Source: Metridium senile (Eukaryota; Cnidaria; Anthozoa; Actiniaria; Metridiidae). From it: a stretch of 64,000 nt of DNA. Shown here in pieces: positions 43,190 through 56,000 of the stretch. Each line of letters opens with the position of its first letter. Positions within the stretch are counted from its first letter, which is position 1. The notes beneath the pieces are model-generated. The model ran no database searches. It had not been told where the DNA came from and worked only from the letters and a program-made list of their open reading frames with translations. The DNA lies in assembly GCA_949775045.1 (NCBI GenBank), contig OX459098.1, forward strand, positions 18,794,781 to 18,858,780, in the 5' to 3' direction. The translations under genes were made by a program, and so were the position numbers.

Positions 43190-44010
43190 TGATATCCTAA
43201 ACCCAGGGGGAGGGAGTGGGGAATAATCATGGTTGACCAAATCGTAGACAATTGTCTTTATTAGTGATATCCTAAACCCAGGGGGAGGGAGTGGGGAATA
43301 ATTATGGTTGACCAAATCGTAGACAATTGTCTTTATTAGTGATATCCTAAACCCAGGGGGAGGGAGTGGGGAATAATCATGGTTGACCAAATCGTAGACA
43401 ATTGTCTTTATTAGTGATATCCTATACCCAGGGAGGGAGGGAGGGAGGGAGTGGGGAATAATCATGGTTGAATATATCAAAGATAACTGTTTTTATTTGT
43501 GATATCCTATATACCCAGGGGGAGGGAGTGGGGAATGTTCATGGTTGACTATATCGTGGACAGTTGTCTTTTTTAGTAATATATTATACCGAGGGGGGAA
43601 GGGAGTGGGAATGATTATTGTTGACCATGTCGAAGACAGTTGTTTTTATTAGTGATATATTATACCCAGGGGGGAAGGGAGTGGGGAATGTTCATGGTTG
43701 GCCATATCGTGGACAGTTGTCTTTATTAGTAATATAATATACCCAGAGGGGAAGGGAGTGGGGAATGTTCATGGTTGAATATATCAAAGATAGTTGTCTT
43801 TATTAGTTATATCCTATACCAAGGGGGGAATGGAGTGGGAAATAATCATGGTTGACCATATCGAAGACAATTGTCTTTATTAGTGATATCCTATATCCAG
43901 GGGGGTAGGGAGTAGAGAATGTTCATGATTGAATTGAATATATCAAAGATAGTTGTTTTTATTACTGATATTCTATACCAAGGGGCCAAGGGAGTGAGCT
44001 ATCATGTTTG
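43190..44010. repeat. 75-bp minisatellite amplified from the 3' end of gene C
   Basis: About eleven units follow the stop codon. The first ones are exactly 75 bp apart (GTGGGG at 43216, 43291, 43366); later ones are 70-85 bp. Each unit repeats the last 16 codons of gene C plus its stop and 3' flank (GGAATAATCATGGTTGACC, TTGTCTTTATTAGTGATATC). The units diverge with distance from the gene. The minus-strand IYDLVNHDYSPLPPP repeat ORF is an artefact. Confidence 0.85.
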
Positions 44011-44639
44011 ACTAGCAGGGGAGGGGGTTATAATAGACTCCATCGTATGTCTTTATTTCTTAACTGGTAAAGAGTGGTAAAATTGTGTTGTTGACTCAAC
44101 GTAGGCAGTTGCGTTTATTATTCCAGTTGTGAACTGCCTGGTTTCATAAAATTTCTACTATTTGTAAAAGAATACCAAGACATTCATAGTTTCATAGTTG
44201 AAGCATTTATAACATCATTTAATTATTTTCATTTTTGCATGTTTTATGTTTGCATGGTATGATTTACAGTAATAGTTTTTCTACAGTTCAGAGTATCTTT
44301 AATTATTGTTGATTGGCCATGTAGTTGTGCAATTTCCATCCTACGGAAAGTGGTGTTTCATATACATTTCATGTTCATCTTCGAAGTCCTGAATTAACAT
44401 AAGGAAAAGTGATTGAATGTTGTTTTCCTTGCTGCGGTTTACGACTTTCTGTGAACTCAGACATTTCAACGGCTCCTTGTGCTCCGTCTTTAGCTGCTGT
44501 CAATCAAGGATTTAAAAGGTACCGACTGATTAGTTTTGATTGACGGCAGTTAAAAAGGTGTTTCACAATAAGCCGTGGGAATGTCTGAGTTCGCAGAAAG
44601 TGGAAAACCGTACGTAGTAACGCCATAAGCACAAGCACA

Positions 44640-44915
44640 ACCAACATGACCGATTGTACTACATAATTACATGACATGACAGTACATGACAGTACATGAC
44701 TTGACATTAAATTACATAACATGACATCACATTACATGACAGTACAGTACATGACATGACATTAAATTACATAACATGACATTACATTAGATGACGGTAC
44801 AGTACAGTACATGACATGACATGACATTTCATTATACTACATCATATTACATTACATTACATTACATTACAATACATGACATGATATGACATGACATTAT
44901 ACTACATGACATTTG
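44640..44915. repeat. TACATGACAT-type minisatellite
   Basis: Imperfect tandem ACATGACATTACATGACAGT pentamer/decamer units are present with no coding content. Confidence 0.85.
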
Positions 44916-44934
44916 GAAATAGATGCATGTTTAA

Positions 44935-46229
44935 GGTGGCTGACTACTATACGAAAAACAAATCAGAATTTATTATTAGAAAGGTATTTCATAGGAAATT
45001 TAATGGTGATTCAGATGAAAAAGAGAACAATGGGGTGTCCCGAGCTCGTTTCTGAGATATTGGACCTCGAATAGTGCCCACTCTGCAAGTTTTCGAACGA
45101 AAAATGGCAAAAACTGCGCTTGGAACCAAATAATCCACAACATAAAAACTAAAAAAGCTGTGGACGTATTTTCTTCAGAAAATCTTATGTGAGGATTGTT
45201 CTCGAGATCTGTTAAATAATTAATAGGAAATATGTCCGATTAAGGTGAACAAATATGTAATATGTATGCTCATAAAGTCCGAAATCGAGCGTAAACGAGC
45301 ATTTGTATTAGCAGACACAGTATTTTTTTTATAGTTGTAGAAATGACAACTTTCTTAAAGTTTATCAAAACAACGATTTTTACTTGTTCTTCCTGAATAT
45401 CAAAAAACAAATCATAGGGTCCCGGGCGAATTTTTGAGTTTTAAGAGAAAAACGAGCCTAAAATCAGCTTTTTCCACCATTTTGACTACTCTGCCAGTCC
45501 TGGGAACGGGAGAATTACAACGTTATTTCTGATTGGATACATTTTACCCAATCCAATGAGCTGTTCCTTTTGAACTTTCGCCATCTTGTCACGCAACACT
45601 CGTGCGATGTTGAGGGAAAGTTTGTCAACTACTCGAAGTATTTCTTTTCAAAAAACGTCCCTTAAAACAAGTTTATGGATTATTTCTCAAAGGCAATTCA
45701 CTTTTCTGTAAGTAGAAGCTATAATAAATGTCGCTATGTATCATTTCATGTGTTCATTGTTTTGTTTTAACTAATTTTCCATCGTCTTTTTGACATTTCA
45801 ACTTTCATATCCATTTTTTTTTCCAACAAAAACGTGCTAAAAAATTGTCTTTTCGACAGAAAATGCCTTTTATGTAATGCTTATGTTTTCGTTTTATTTC
45901 ACTAATGTTGTGCAATTGTAATTTGGATAAGTTTTGAGTCCTATTTTGCCGTTTTTCGTGAAATGTGAGTTTTGTAATTAAAATAATCGCTAGTTCGGCC
46001 ACCTTTGAAGTTCCTTTTACTTTTATAAATTCACATATCAAGGTGAAACAGATCCCTTTCAAATGACAGCATATCTAAATCATGATAATGGCTGTTAAAT
46101 TGCTTAACGCTTTAAAATATACGGCACAAAAATGAATGTTTGGATTCCCTGTATCTCTACCGTGACTCGATGTCGTATGTGCGCGAAGTCATGCGCAGTT
46201 TTCTAGTTTTTGTATAGTAGTCAGCCACC
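44935..46229. mobile_element. 1.3-kb TTAA-flanked inverted-repeat element
   Basis: The terminal inverted repeats of about 20 bp start GGTGGCTGACTACTATAC and are flanked by TTAA on both sides (44931-44934, 46230-46233). The interior has no long frame or transposase motif. The TIR resembles GGAGGCTCGAG of the element at 10571-11969 in its first bases. Confidence 0.7.
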
Positions 46230-46539
46230 TTAATCAGTATAATATATGCACCAAAAAGAAAAATAATAAAGAAAATTGAACAAAAACTGAATGTTTGTTT
46301 GTGATTGTCTCGATAATTATTTTAGATAATATTGTAACCAATAAACTCGGGAAAACTGAAAATAAAATGAAGAAAAAACTTGGAAATTATTCAAAGATTT
46401 TTCTTATTGAGAATACTAAAACAATTGACAGCAAATGTAAAACAAAAGAAAGTAGGCAAAGCATTCTGGTACAGGTAGTATATTACGCTATAATGCAAAT
46501 GACCGATTGTATTTTTAGTCATACGTCATGATTGATTGA

Positions 46540-46810
46540 GTAATTGATTGACTGATTGATGGGTGGATGGATGGATGGGTGAATGGATGAAAGGATGAAT
46601 AAATGAATGAACGGATAGATGGATGAATGAATAGATAAATGAACTAATAAATGAACGAACATAGAACGGACGTAAGAATGCATGAACAAATAAACGAACT
46701 AACAATTACAAACGAATGAATGAATGGATGAATAGATGAATGGATAAATGAACGGATATATGAACGAACGAAGAAAAATCATAACTAACGGAACAATTAT
46801 AACGAATGAA
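46540..46810. repeat. GAAT/GGAT tetranucleotide repeat
   Basis: Degenerate GAATGAATGGATGA-type tetramers are present, the purine-rich counterpart of the CATT tracts elsewhere. Confidence 0.85.
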
Positions 46811-46956
46811 TGAAAGAATGAAATAATTGTTATTTGCTAAACTAACCTTTTTCTGCCGTAACTGAGTCAGCATATCAAATATTACTACAACAAATATTTA
46901 TGTATATAGATATAGATAAAGTTAGAAATGTCTACATTAAGTATTAGATAGTTACT

Positions 46957-47045
46957 GAGGCCGGCAGCAATATTAGATATATTGCAGTCAGCTGAGGGCG
47001 CAGCCCGAAGCTGACTGCAATATATCTAATATTGCTAGCCGGCCG
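46957..47045. repeat. Palindrome with GC-rich apex
   Basis: The arms, AGGCCGGC to GTCAGC and complement, match almost perfectly and close on TGAGGGCGCAGCCCGA. It abuts the larger inverted-repeat element that begins near 47060. Confidence 0.75.
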
Positions 47046-47061
47046 AAGTGACTATCGTATA

Positions 47062-48573
47062 TAGTTACTATTCACCACCCTGCCCCATTGTTTTCTCTCT
47101 TGCACAGTAATCGGCGGTTTCTTGTGTTTTTGAATATAATAAAAATAGGCTTACCAAACTTTCACGCTGGGCTGGCAGTGTACTGAAATCGGCGTTTTTA
47201 AGCGTGATTTTGAATAACTTTTTATAGTTAGGTCCGATCAACTTCAAATTTTATATGTGAAGAGTACACACCCAAAGAAAATAATTCTTCTTTTCACTTT
47301 TACAAATGTTACGATTTTTGGCGGGAAAATAACGTCATCAATTTTAGAGGAAAATCTAAAATGAGGGTAATGCAAAATTTTAAAATGCGCATTTGAAAGA
47401 ACTCATTGAGATACGTTCAAAACCGAAGAGATAATAGTCAAAGTCAAATTTAATCTAAAGTTATAATTTTTTGAATGTAAAATAGAAAACATTTCTAAAC
47501 TTCAAAAATCATATATTTTGATTAAATTTGACTTTGACTGTTATCTCTTCGGTTTTGAACATATCTCAATGAGTTCTTTCAAATGCGCATTTTAAAATTT
47601 TGCATAACCCTCTATTTCAATTTCCCACTAAAATTGGTGACGTCATTTTCCCGCCAAAAATCGTAACATTTGTAAAAGTGAAAAGAAGAAAATTTTTCTT
47701 TTGGTGTTTACTTTTCACATGTAAAACTTCAAGTTGATCGGACTTAACTATAAATCATTTTGTTTTTTACTCGACAAGGGACTGGAACCAATATTATGTT
47801 AGTACTCTGCTGAATGCAAGGCATTGTGGGCACAACTTAAACTTGTCAAGGAAAACTTGTTCATCATCTACACGAGCAAGGAAACCTTGTCAATATAAAA
47901 TTGTCAAGGAAATCTTGCTGATCGTCTACACGAGCAATGAAAATTGTCAAGGATACTAGTTGTCAAGGAAAAATTGCTCGTGTCAACGCCGCTTAATTAG
48001 TTATAATATTATCAGCCAATGAAAATGTAATAATCATTCAATAGCCTGTCCCATTATTGTTCTCTTTGTTGCATAATAATCAGCGGTTTCTTGTCTCTTT
48101 GAATATAATAACAATAGGCTTACCAAACTCTAATTAGTTATAATTTCATCAATTCTATTTAGAGGAATGCTAATGAACTTGATGACATTAAACGTGTTTT
48201 TGTTGCAAGTTTTCCATCGGTTGCCTGGGTAGCATAATGGCTTAAAGCGCGGATACAGCAATGCAGAAGGTCTCGGTTCGAATCCTGGCATTGGTACTCA
48301 AAGTCTTTTTTCACCAAAAATCGCTATCTAGTAAATTATTTAATGAATTATAAGTCTGATGATGCTTACTAGAATGGAAATTATTAGTTATACACACTTA
48401 ACAAAACACACTGCAATATGTTTGATATTGCAGAGTGCGAACTGCAATATGTTTGATATTGCAGAGTGCGAACTGCAACATAACTAAATATCTTTGCTTT
48501 CAGACGCGGGTACTCAGCAATCAGTGATTTAGTGCAGAGAGAGAACAATGGGGTAGGGTGGTGAATAGTAACT
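47062..48573. mobile_element. ~1.5-kb inverted-repeat element containing a long fold-back
   Basis: The left end TAGTTACTATTCACCACCCT and its complement near 48573 form terminal repeats of about 45 bp with imperfect continuation. Inside, 47221-47755 is a near-perfect fold-back of about 535 bp (arms include AGTCAAATTTAAT-type words and GACGTCATTTTCCCGCC). A direct repeat of the left end body appears at 48040-48135. Confidence 0.6.
48225..48300 (+). mobile_element. tRNA-like sequence, probable SINE head
   Basis: An A box, TAGCATAATGG (48230-48240), and a B box, GGTTCGAATCC (48275-48285), are spaced 34 nt apart. The T-arm forms, but the acceptor stem pairs only partly, so a decayed tRNA or SINE is more likely than a working tRNA gene. 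The sequence lies within the element at 47.1-48.6 kb. Confidence 0.5.
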
Positions 48574-48784
48574 ATTGTATATTAATATAAGTTATACCAG
48601 TGTACATAAACATCCCCTAATAACATCAATTATATAACATATTTGAGATTGCTCTCTGATTGGCTGGCTACCGTTTTTATATCGCAAGTGATTAACATTT
48701 TCATCTCGTGATCGAAAAAAAAATTCAAAAATTAATATTTTATAAAAGCAATTCAAAACGTTCGCCTGTGTCTATATGTATAGG

Positions 48785-48941
48785 TAATCATATGGTTTCG
48801 AGTTCAATTTGGGATTAACTCGCACGAGTGTGTTTTTCAAAGAGTGCAAATTGCACGAGACCGTAGGTCGAGTGCAATTTGGCTCTTTGAAAAACACACG
48901 AGTGCGAATTATCCCAAATTGAACGAGAAACCATATGATTA
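48785..48941. repeat. 157-bp near-perfect palindrome
   Basis: Arms from TAATCATATGG inward pair across an apex (48853-48875) containing GAGACCGTAGGTCGA between GCAC and GTGC. No target duplication was read. The plus ORF at 48844 is an artefact of this element. Confidence 0.8.
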
Positions 48942-50810
48942 CTTATTAATAATATACATGAAAAAACTCAAGCTCTTTTTCAATTTTTTTGGTCAGTTTT
49001 CAGCTAGTAGCGCGCGCCAAAAATGACGTGTTGATGTCGTAAGCAAGCGCGCGCTCGAGCTCAAGCGGAAAATTCAAAACTTTCCACTCAAAACTTGGTC
49101 AGTTTTTTGTATTTTTCTTACAAATTTTCGACGATTTTTGAAAGAATTGCCACTTAAAGTGTTTTTTAAATTACTGTCAAGCATTATAACTAAAATGATT
49201 TAAGAATAAAGCCTATCATAATCGATTTTTTTTTTTTGTAATTTGCACTGTACAGAATGTAATTTGCACTGTATTACCTTGTTTTTGCACTGAATTACCT
49301 CTAAAATGCACTGTTCATCAGCCAATCAGAATCGAGTAATTTTTTTATGTATATTATTAATACTGTTATATAAACAATCTGGGGGCTGTAGAGCACTCGA
49401 GAAGTGAAAACAAACACTCCGCTACGCCTCGAGTTCTTTTACGACTCCTTGAGTGCTCTTAGCCCATCCCAACATATATTTTTTTACAGTACTAAGACAC
49501 GCGCGCCGGTTCATGTATTCCTTAAAAATATCATTAATGTGTGGTCAGGTCATGTGCAATTTTAAGTCAAATAAAGTTACTAAATTTAGTTGTTCACCTG
49601 TACCCGTAGCACGGTAAAGATATCAGGTGGGCCCGACTTACAAAATCTTTATCGTACCACCAAAAATCTCCTATGTAACCCAGTTGACTGGCTTTAATAT
49701 TTGGATTCTTTTGAGGAGAGGGGCCCCCACTACGGGCCCCTTTTGTTGATGCATGCAGTGCGTACGGTTACATTACTTACATTACATTACTTGCAGATGA
49801 GTTATACATAATTATGCAGAATTGGTAATACTTTTCGATGCCCCTGGTGAATTTTTTATTATAAGTTGTTTTTTTAATTAACATAATTACTTATGTTCTC
49901 TTGTGGTTTTTTTTTTTTTTTCATTTTTGTCTAGCCTGAGAAAACAGACCTTCTTTCGCTCCTCTTCCCCCCTCAGGCTAAGTTTTGTCAAGATTACCTA
50001 TACTAAGCAGATCTAGAATTAAGCTAATATGTTTTTACTTCTATGTTTTGTCTGTGAATATACTAAGCCAACAAATCCGTGAAATCCGAAGATAAAAGGC
50101 GGGCGTGTTATACTGAACCGATCATATTCTTAAACTTCTAATACCACTGTGTACTCTTTTATGTTTGCCCTTTGAATTATTTATCCCCCGAAATAGGCTT
50201 TTTCTGCTTTTATCATTAATTTTTTCAATGAATTTATTAGGCACATGTATGAGCTTTGGCTTTATGTGCGCAAGATTTAGCATTTAATATTATAAAAACA
50301 ACGATTAATTATAAATGATAAGGCGTCCATTTGTCTACGAATGATGCAATAAACAATCTCTATTATCACAATTCGTATCATGACAATGCTAATTTATTTT
50401 TTGTTTTACAATTATTCTCTAAACTGAAGATGAATAGAAGCAGATTAGATATTCCCTAAATTGCTATTCCATATCATAGGCAATATTATACATAACCAAC
50501 TACAGTAGACTTTTTCTTTAATAGTTCTCGCAGAGTAGTAGAATTTCAGCAGTGCTAAAATAACTTTTATACATTCGTGCCAACACTTTTGTCAAAGTTT
50601 ATAGCTGTTTCAATAGCTCACTCGAAATTTTGGTTGAATGATCTGATATACACATAAAATTAAATTTAAAAGTGGCCCCGGAGAAAAAAGGAGCATTGCC
50701 TTAATTTTTTCCCAAGAGTCTCATTTTGGTTTATATTGAGTATGATCACTCAATCAAAATATCGAAAGTGGGCTATTGAAGTTTATCATTTGAAAATGGT
50801 AGATCTGAGA

Positions 50811-51166
50811 CCTATTGGCCTTTTCCAAAACGAGTAAAGGAATGGGTACTAGTTTCCTGAACCTCATAATTAAATAGAGCGCAAGATATGTAAGATTCCT
50901 GAGTTCGGTTGCATTTCGTTATTTTTTGACTAAGATAGAGCCTCATAAAAATGCCTAAAAATAGAAGGAAATGTACGGTTTGTAAGTTTGTAATTTTGGG
51001 CAGTTTTGAATAGCTGTAACTCAATATCCAACCAAAAGCACCAAATCTTAGGAATCTTACATATCTTGATCTGCTCTTTTATATTATGAGGCTCGTTTCT
51101 TAATTACATTATAAATTAGGGAAACTAGTACCGAGTCCTGTACTCGTTTTGCAAAAGGCCAATAGG
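50811..51166. mobile_element. ~356-bp fold-back MITE, copy 2
   Basis: The ends CCTATTGGCC and GGCCAATAGG are complementary. The interior shares AAAACGAGTA, GGGTACTAGTTTCC, GATTCCTGAG and TTTTGGGCAGTTTTGAAT with the copy at 33251-33645. Confidence 0.75.
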
Positions 51167-52457
51167 AATTGTATAGTTCAATAAAAATTCCAAATGCAAT
51201 GTTTTAAATACCTTTGAATGGTGCTGAACTGCAGATACCAGTATTTAAGAATAGAAAACATCAATATTCAAGCACAATTTTAATAGTGCATTTGCAACTC
51301 CAACAATTCGTATTGGTCCAAGAACAACCTTTTCCAGATAATCGATCAACGTTAATTAAAATATAAATGGAAACTAACAAGTAAACTAGTATAGGCTGCG
51401 TCGGTGTTTGATATAAACCATAGGTAGTATAATGAAATTTGTAACACCGTAAAAATGTTAACTTAACTTTACTGACGTTTTGAGCTTTAGCCCTTCGTCG
51501 GAGTGAAAAAAAGCAAAATTAATTAAAGTTAATTAAAATAGATGTATAAGATATATGTATAAGATATATGTATAAGGTGAGGGCAAGTAAAACGCCAGAA
51601 GTATCATTAAAATTAGTAGTGATCCTACCCCATTCGCGGAGAATGTCGGCAGTATTAAATAAAACACAAAGAAAGCATCTACTTGAATATGAGCTCAGTC
51701 GCGGAGTATTGCGGGCTCACGAAGCCACCACGGCTGGGGACTGAGCCTAGTGATATATAGCTCAGCTTTTCAACGGTTTGATACAAAAAAAACTAAAATG
51801 GCCACCATATATATATATAGATTACAGAGAGTCCCTACTTGTAAGCGAAACACTCCGAGTAAATGAGTGTTTTGGCCGAGAGAGAATAAGGAGAGACTTA
51901 ATGTACCAAATGGAAGTGAGGCGAGATGGGAGACACGATGTCTCGTATCCTTGGAGATTTTGCGTAAAAGTAGGCGACTGTATTGCAGGCTTTTACCACT
52001 TTTTGTTTCATTGATGACTTTCATAAATGGCCGCCACTAATTATCATATTTTATAAAATTGACGTTTTAAGAAAAATCTATCTATTTAATATGATAGACA
52101 TTCTTCAATAATAACTTGTGAAAGTTTGAGAAAAAAAAAACGATTAAATTTGTTAGAGGCTATAAAAGTTTGAAAAATAAGAAAAACAACAGAACGAGGC
52201 ATCAATGGCCTCAGCAGAAAATTACATACAAATCTCTACATTTTTCATTGAGCATAACTTCTTTGGTATTTTAGTCAGAGCATCAAAACCTTCAAAACAT
52301 GCCTATTTCAGGTGGTTCTTTCATATGACAGTGCTAAAATATTAAAATATCCGTTAACTTAAAAAATCATTTTCCGGTACGTATTATGGTATATATGAAA
52401 GTGGTCTATAGATGTATTTATTTTATAAGCTAACATGTAAATGGCCCTTCCTGCTTT

Positions 52458-52724
52458 TATACACCTAATCCAAAAAACGTTGTCGGGTCCGCCGCACAGA
52501 CCTCGCGCCAAGACCGTGAAGGAAAACACAGTGAATATTTTGATGAGAGTGATAAAACAAGAAAATAAAAGTAGGCACAACACTATTTCGTTGAAAAAAG
52601 TACCACACTAGAGTGTGAACATGCAAATAAATTAATTACTGATTAGATATAACCAATATCTTTCACAGTCTTGGCGCGAGGACTGTGCGGCGGACCAGAC
52701 AACGTTTTTTGGAATAGGTGTATA
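52458..52724. mobile_element. 267-bp MITE at the 3' end of the mucin-like gene
   Basis: The terminal inverted repeats, TATACACCTAATCCAAAAAA and its complement, extend through CGTTGTCGGGTCCGCCGCAC for about 60 bp with few mismatches. It lies 40 bp after the mucin-like stop codon and so is probably in the 3' UTR, adding a strong hairpin to the transcript. Its ends resemble those of the element at 26638-28752. Confidence 0.7.
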
Positions 52725-52763
52725 CATTATGTTTCACGTTAGGTGGTAGAATCTCTTATTCCA

Positions 52764-53047
52764 TTAATTCTTGCCGTCCGCACCTTTAGGGCTTTCTGAA
52801 TGTGACATGCATATGACTGGATTATCTTCTCCAATTTCTTCATTTTTGTGAGTTTGCATTTCCATGTTCATTTTTGCATGAATATTAAAGCTTCCCCTTC
52901 GCCTTTTTTTGAGTATGTAGCACAGCGTACCAACCACAACAGCAACAAAGACAGCACCACAGGCAGTTGAAATAGCGATGATTTCCATCAGTTTTATAGC
53001 ATGGTTGCTATTATTTAGCTGTAACTTGATCTTTTTGTCTTTGATTC
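52764..53047 (-). CDS. Transmembrane and cytoplasmic-tail exon of the mucin-like gene
   Basis: After GIKDKKIKLQLNN, a hydrophobic helix (EIIAISTACGAVFVAVVVG, then TLCYIL) is stopped by KKRRR. A cytoplasmic tail of about 45 residues (acidic patch EEIGED, then HSESPKGADGKN) ends at the stop. The basic stop-transfer run orients the tail inside. No ITAM or other signalling motif is seen. Confidence 0.85.
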
Positions 53048-56000
53048 CTTAAATAAGATAGTGTTAGTCAGCGTAAGACTACTTTTTTTTTATTTACTTT
53101 ATTTTATTTTAATTAACGACACACACAAAATTTACACTTAAAGAGTGTCGCAATAAATGTGACACACTAGAAGACACACACAAAAAATATTTACAAGTAA
53201 AGAGAGCCACAATAATTGTGACTCACGAGAAGATAAAAGTTTTTACAATAATTAAAGTTTCAATGAAATAAGTTTATAATTAACTATATATATATACACA
53301 CAAACAAACACAATCACTCAAGAACTATATATTACTATACTAATGGCATTTAATTAACATACATATAACACAACTACAACACAATTCTACGTCTGCTACA
53401 TAGGACTTGTTCTATCTTAAGACTCGTAAGACTACTTAAAAAAGGCAGACCGATGGACAAACGAAACACTGTCAAAATTTAACACTCAAACGAGCAACGA
53501 CGAACGACGAACGCACATCAACAACGCAAGCAACAGCAAAAATAGTAATACACACATAAACACACCGACAAGTGAACCGCAAACAAACCTACATACATAA
53601 AAACAAACGAACGAAAGAACGAGTAAGCAAACAAACAAGCGGGCAAAACACAAACAAACAAGCAACCTGTGCAACTTGGCTTGGTTCCATTCCAAGTTCC
53701 ATTTTTGCATGATATCACACTTGCGCCATTTAAAACGAAGTTGGTATCGCACTTAAATGTGTAGTGGATTTCCCCTTCATTCCAGTCATTTCTCAGCATC
53801 AATCCATTGTCAAAGTTAGGAGAGAGTAGTGTGCAATCTATAGAACGAAGCAAATGTTACAAGAGTTGACGCAGAAAAATTCAGCGATTACGTTAGCTAG
53901 TTACTTAACAAAGGGAGTTTTTTTTTACGAAACAAGCAAACCAAACAAACAACCTTTGCAGATTGGCTTGGTTCCATTCCAAGTTCCATTGTTGCATGAT
54001 ATCTCACTTGCGCCATTTAAAACGGAGTTGTTATTGCACTTAAATGTGTAATGGATTTCTCCTTCATTCGAGTCATTTCTCAGCATCAGTCCATTGGGAA
54101 ACTCAGGAGAGAGTGGTGTGCAATCTATAGAAGAAGAAAAAATGTAAACATAACAAGAGTTGACGCAGAAAAATTCAGCGATTACGTTAGCTAGTTACTT
54201 AACAAAGGGAGTTTTTTTTTACGAAACAAGCAAACCAAACAAACAACCTTTGCAGATTGGCTTGGTTCCATTCCAAGTTCCATTGTTGCATGATATCTCA
54301 CTTGCGCCATTTAAAACGGAGTTGTTATTGCACTTAAATGTGTAATGGATTTCTCCTTCATTCGAGTCATTTCTCAGCATCAGTCCATTGGGAAACTCAG
54401 GAGAGAGTGGTGTGCAATCTATAGAAGAAGAAAAAATGTAAACATAACAAGAGTTGACGGGGAAAAACCGCGAGCACATTGAGTGGACAAATAAAACAGC
54501 AAATATGTGTACAAAATGAATTCAAATTGACCACAAATGACTACCCTAAGAATTAATTTACCTATTTTTGTAGTCAAGCGTAAGATACGTTTGTATTCAT
54601 TGGTAATATTTCTGGAGAACACTCCAAAGCTTGGTTGACCGGTAGCTATAGCATCAACCAAACACTGGACGTCACCTTGACACACACGTCGTGCTTCTCT
54701 CTCTAGATTTGCATCGTTAAATGTCAGGTTATCATAATCAAAAAACATGGGCACGAAGTTGTCTTTATGAAAGTAAGAATGGTTTCTGTCTCCATAGTAG
54801 GTAAAGAGAGATTCATTGACATCTACTGCCCCTGCAAGTATCAACGATCAAAGTTATAATAAAATATCAAATTGGAAACTTTAACTGAATTCGTTAGCTA
54901 AGAATAAGGGATTGGTTTAGGTTTGAGGGCGCTAAGACTAATCCAAAACTAGAAACTTCTTTTATTTTTGATCGGAAGAAGTCAGAAATGAGTAAAACAC
55001 AAGTGGGACTGACTTTCCGTAACTCTCTCAATATCATAATATAGATGATCCGTCAAATGGATCGCGCTCTTAAAATAAACATATTACTTTTGCAAATGTA
55101 GGATCAGCTCTAGCCGCTGTGTTTCCGATGTGGCGCCGGCTCGTCTTAGAATTTGCGATGCCATATCGGTGACACAGCTATCTCAAAATAACAGTTTCTT
55201 CGTCCCAAAAGAAACACTTGCTACATAGGATTGTCCAGCTCTGGACTACGATAAGAATTTATAAAAAAACAATTTGTGCATGTCGATTTTATTTGATCTC
55301 GAGGCTGTGTAAAAATGTTTCTGCTTTGCAAGATATTTTCTTCCGTTTTTGTTGTTGTGTGCACTACATTTTTTCAAGGTTTAACCTGTGCTTGATTTGT
55401 TTTTGATAATTGCCCAACTCACCGAAATATATCTAATGGTCCGCCACCCACTAATTTTAAAGGAGCTAGGTACTTGACTTACATTTAAGACCAAAGTCAT
55501 AATGAAGCGTCTTTGCATCTGATGATGTTTTCAAAAAGGTTCCATTCGGTAGGAGAAACTCGTTCTCTTTGTTATTATCAAAAAATCCCAATAAGCCACT
55601 TGTATTCCCTGAAACAAAATATCACAGAATATTTTTATTTTTATGTAAAACACATAATAGCACCACCCCACCAAACAATACTCAGGGTATTAAAATAATA
55701 GTCTTTAAGTGATGACGTCATAAAAATTTATTTTCACTTTATCATATTTTTGGTTCTCAACTTTGAAAGACACTCAAAAAGATGTTCACAAATTTTTATC
55801 AAAATCGTTAAATTGCAGCTGAGATATGGCCACTTTAATATATAATTTCCCAATACAAAACACTGTATTTTCGGCTCTGTTCAAAACTTTTAGAACAGAG
55901 CGTTTATTACTGACAGTGATTTGTATGGGGAAATTATTTATTTAAGTGGCCATATCTCAGATCAGCTGCTATTTGACCGATTCTCGTCAAATTTGGCGTG

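Noticed and set aside
43064..43480. 138-aa minus ORF with repeated [15 protein letters not shown]
   Set aside because: It is the antisense of the 75-bp array derived from the gene C 3' end.
48225..48300. Functional tRNA gene
   Set aside because: A and B boxes are good, but the acceptor stem and anticodon arm do not form convincingly.
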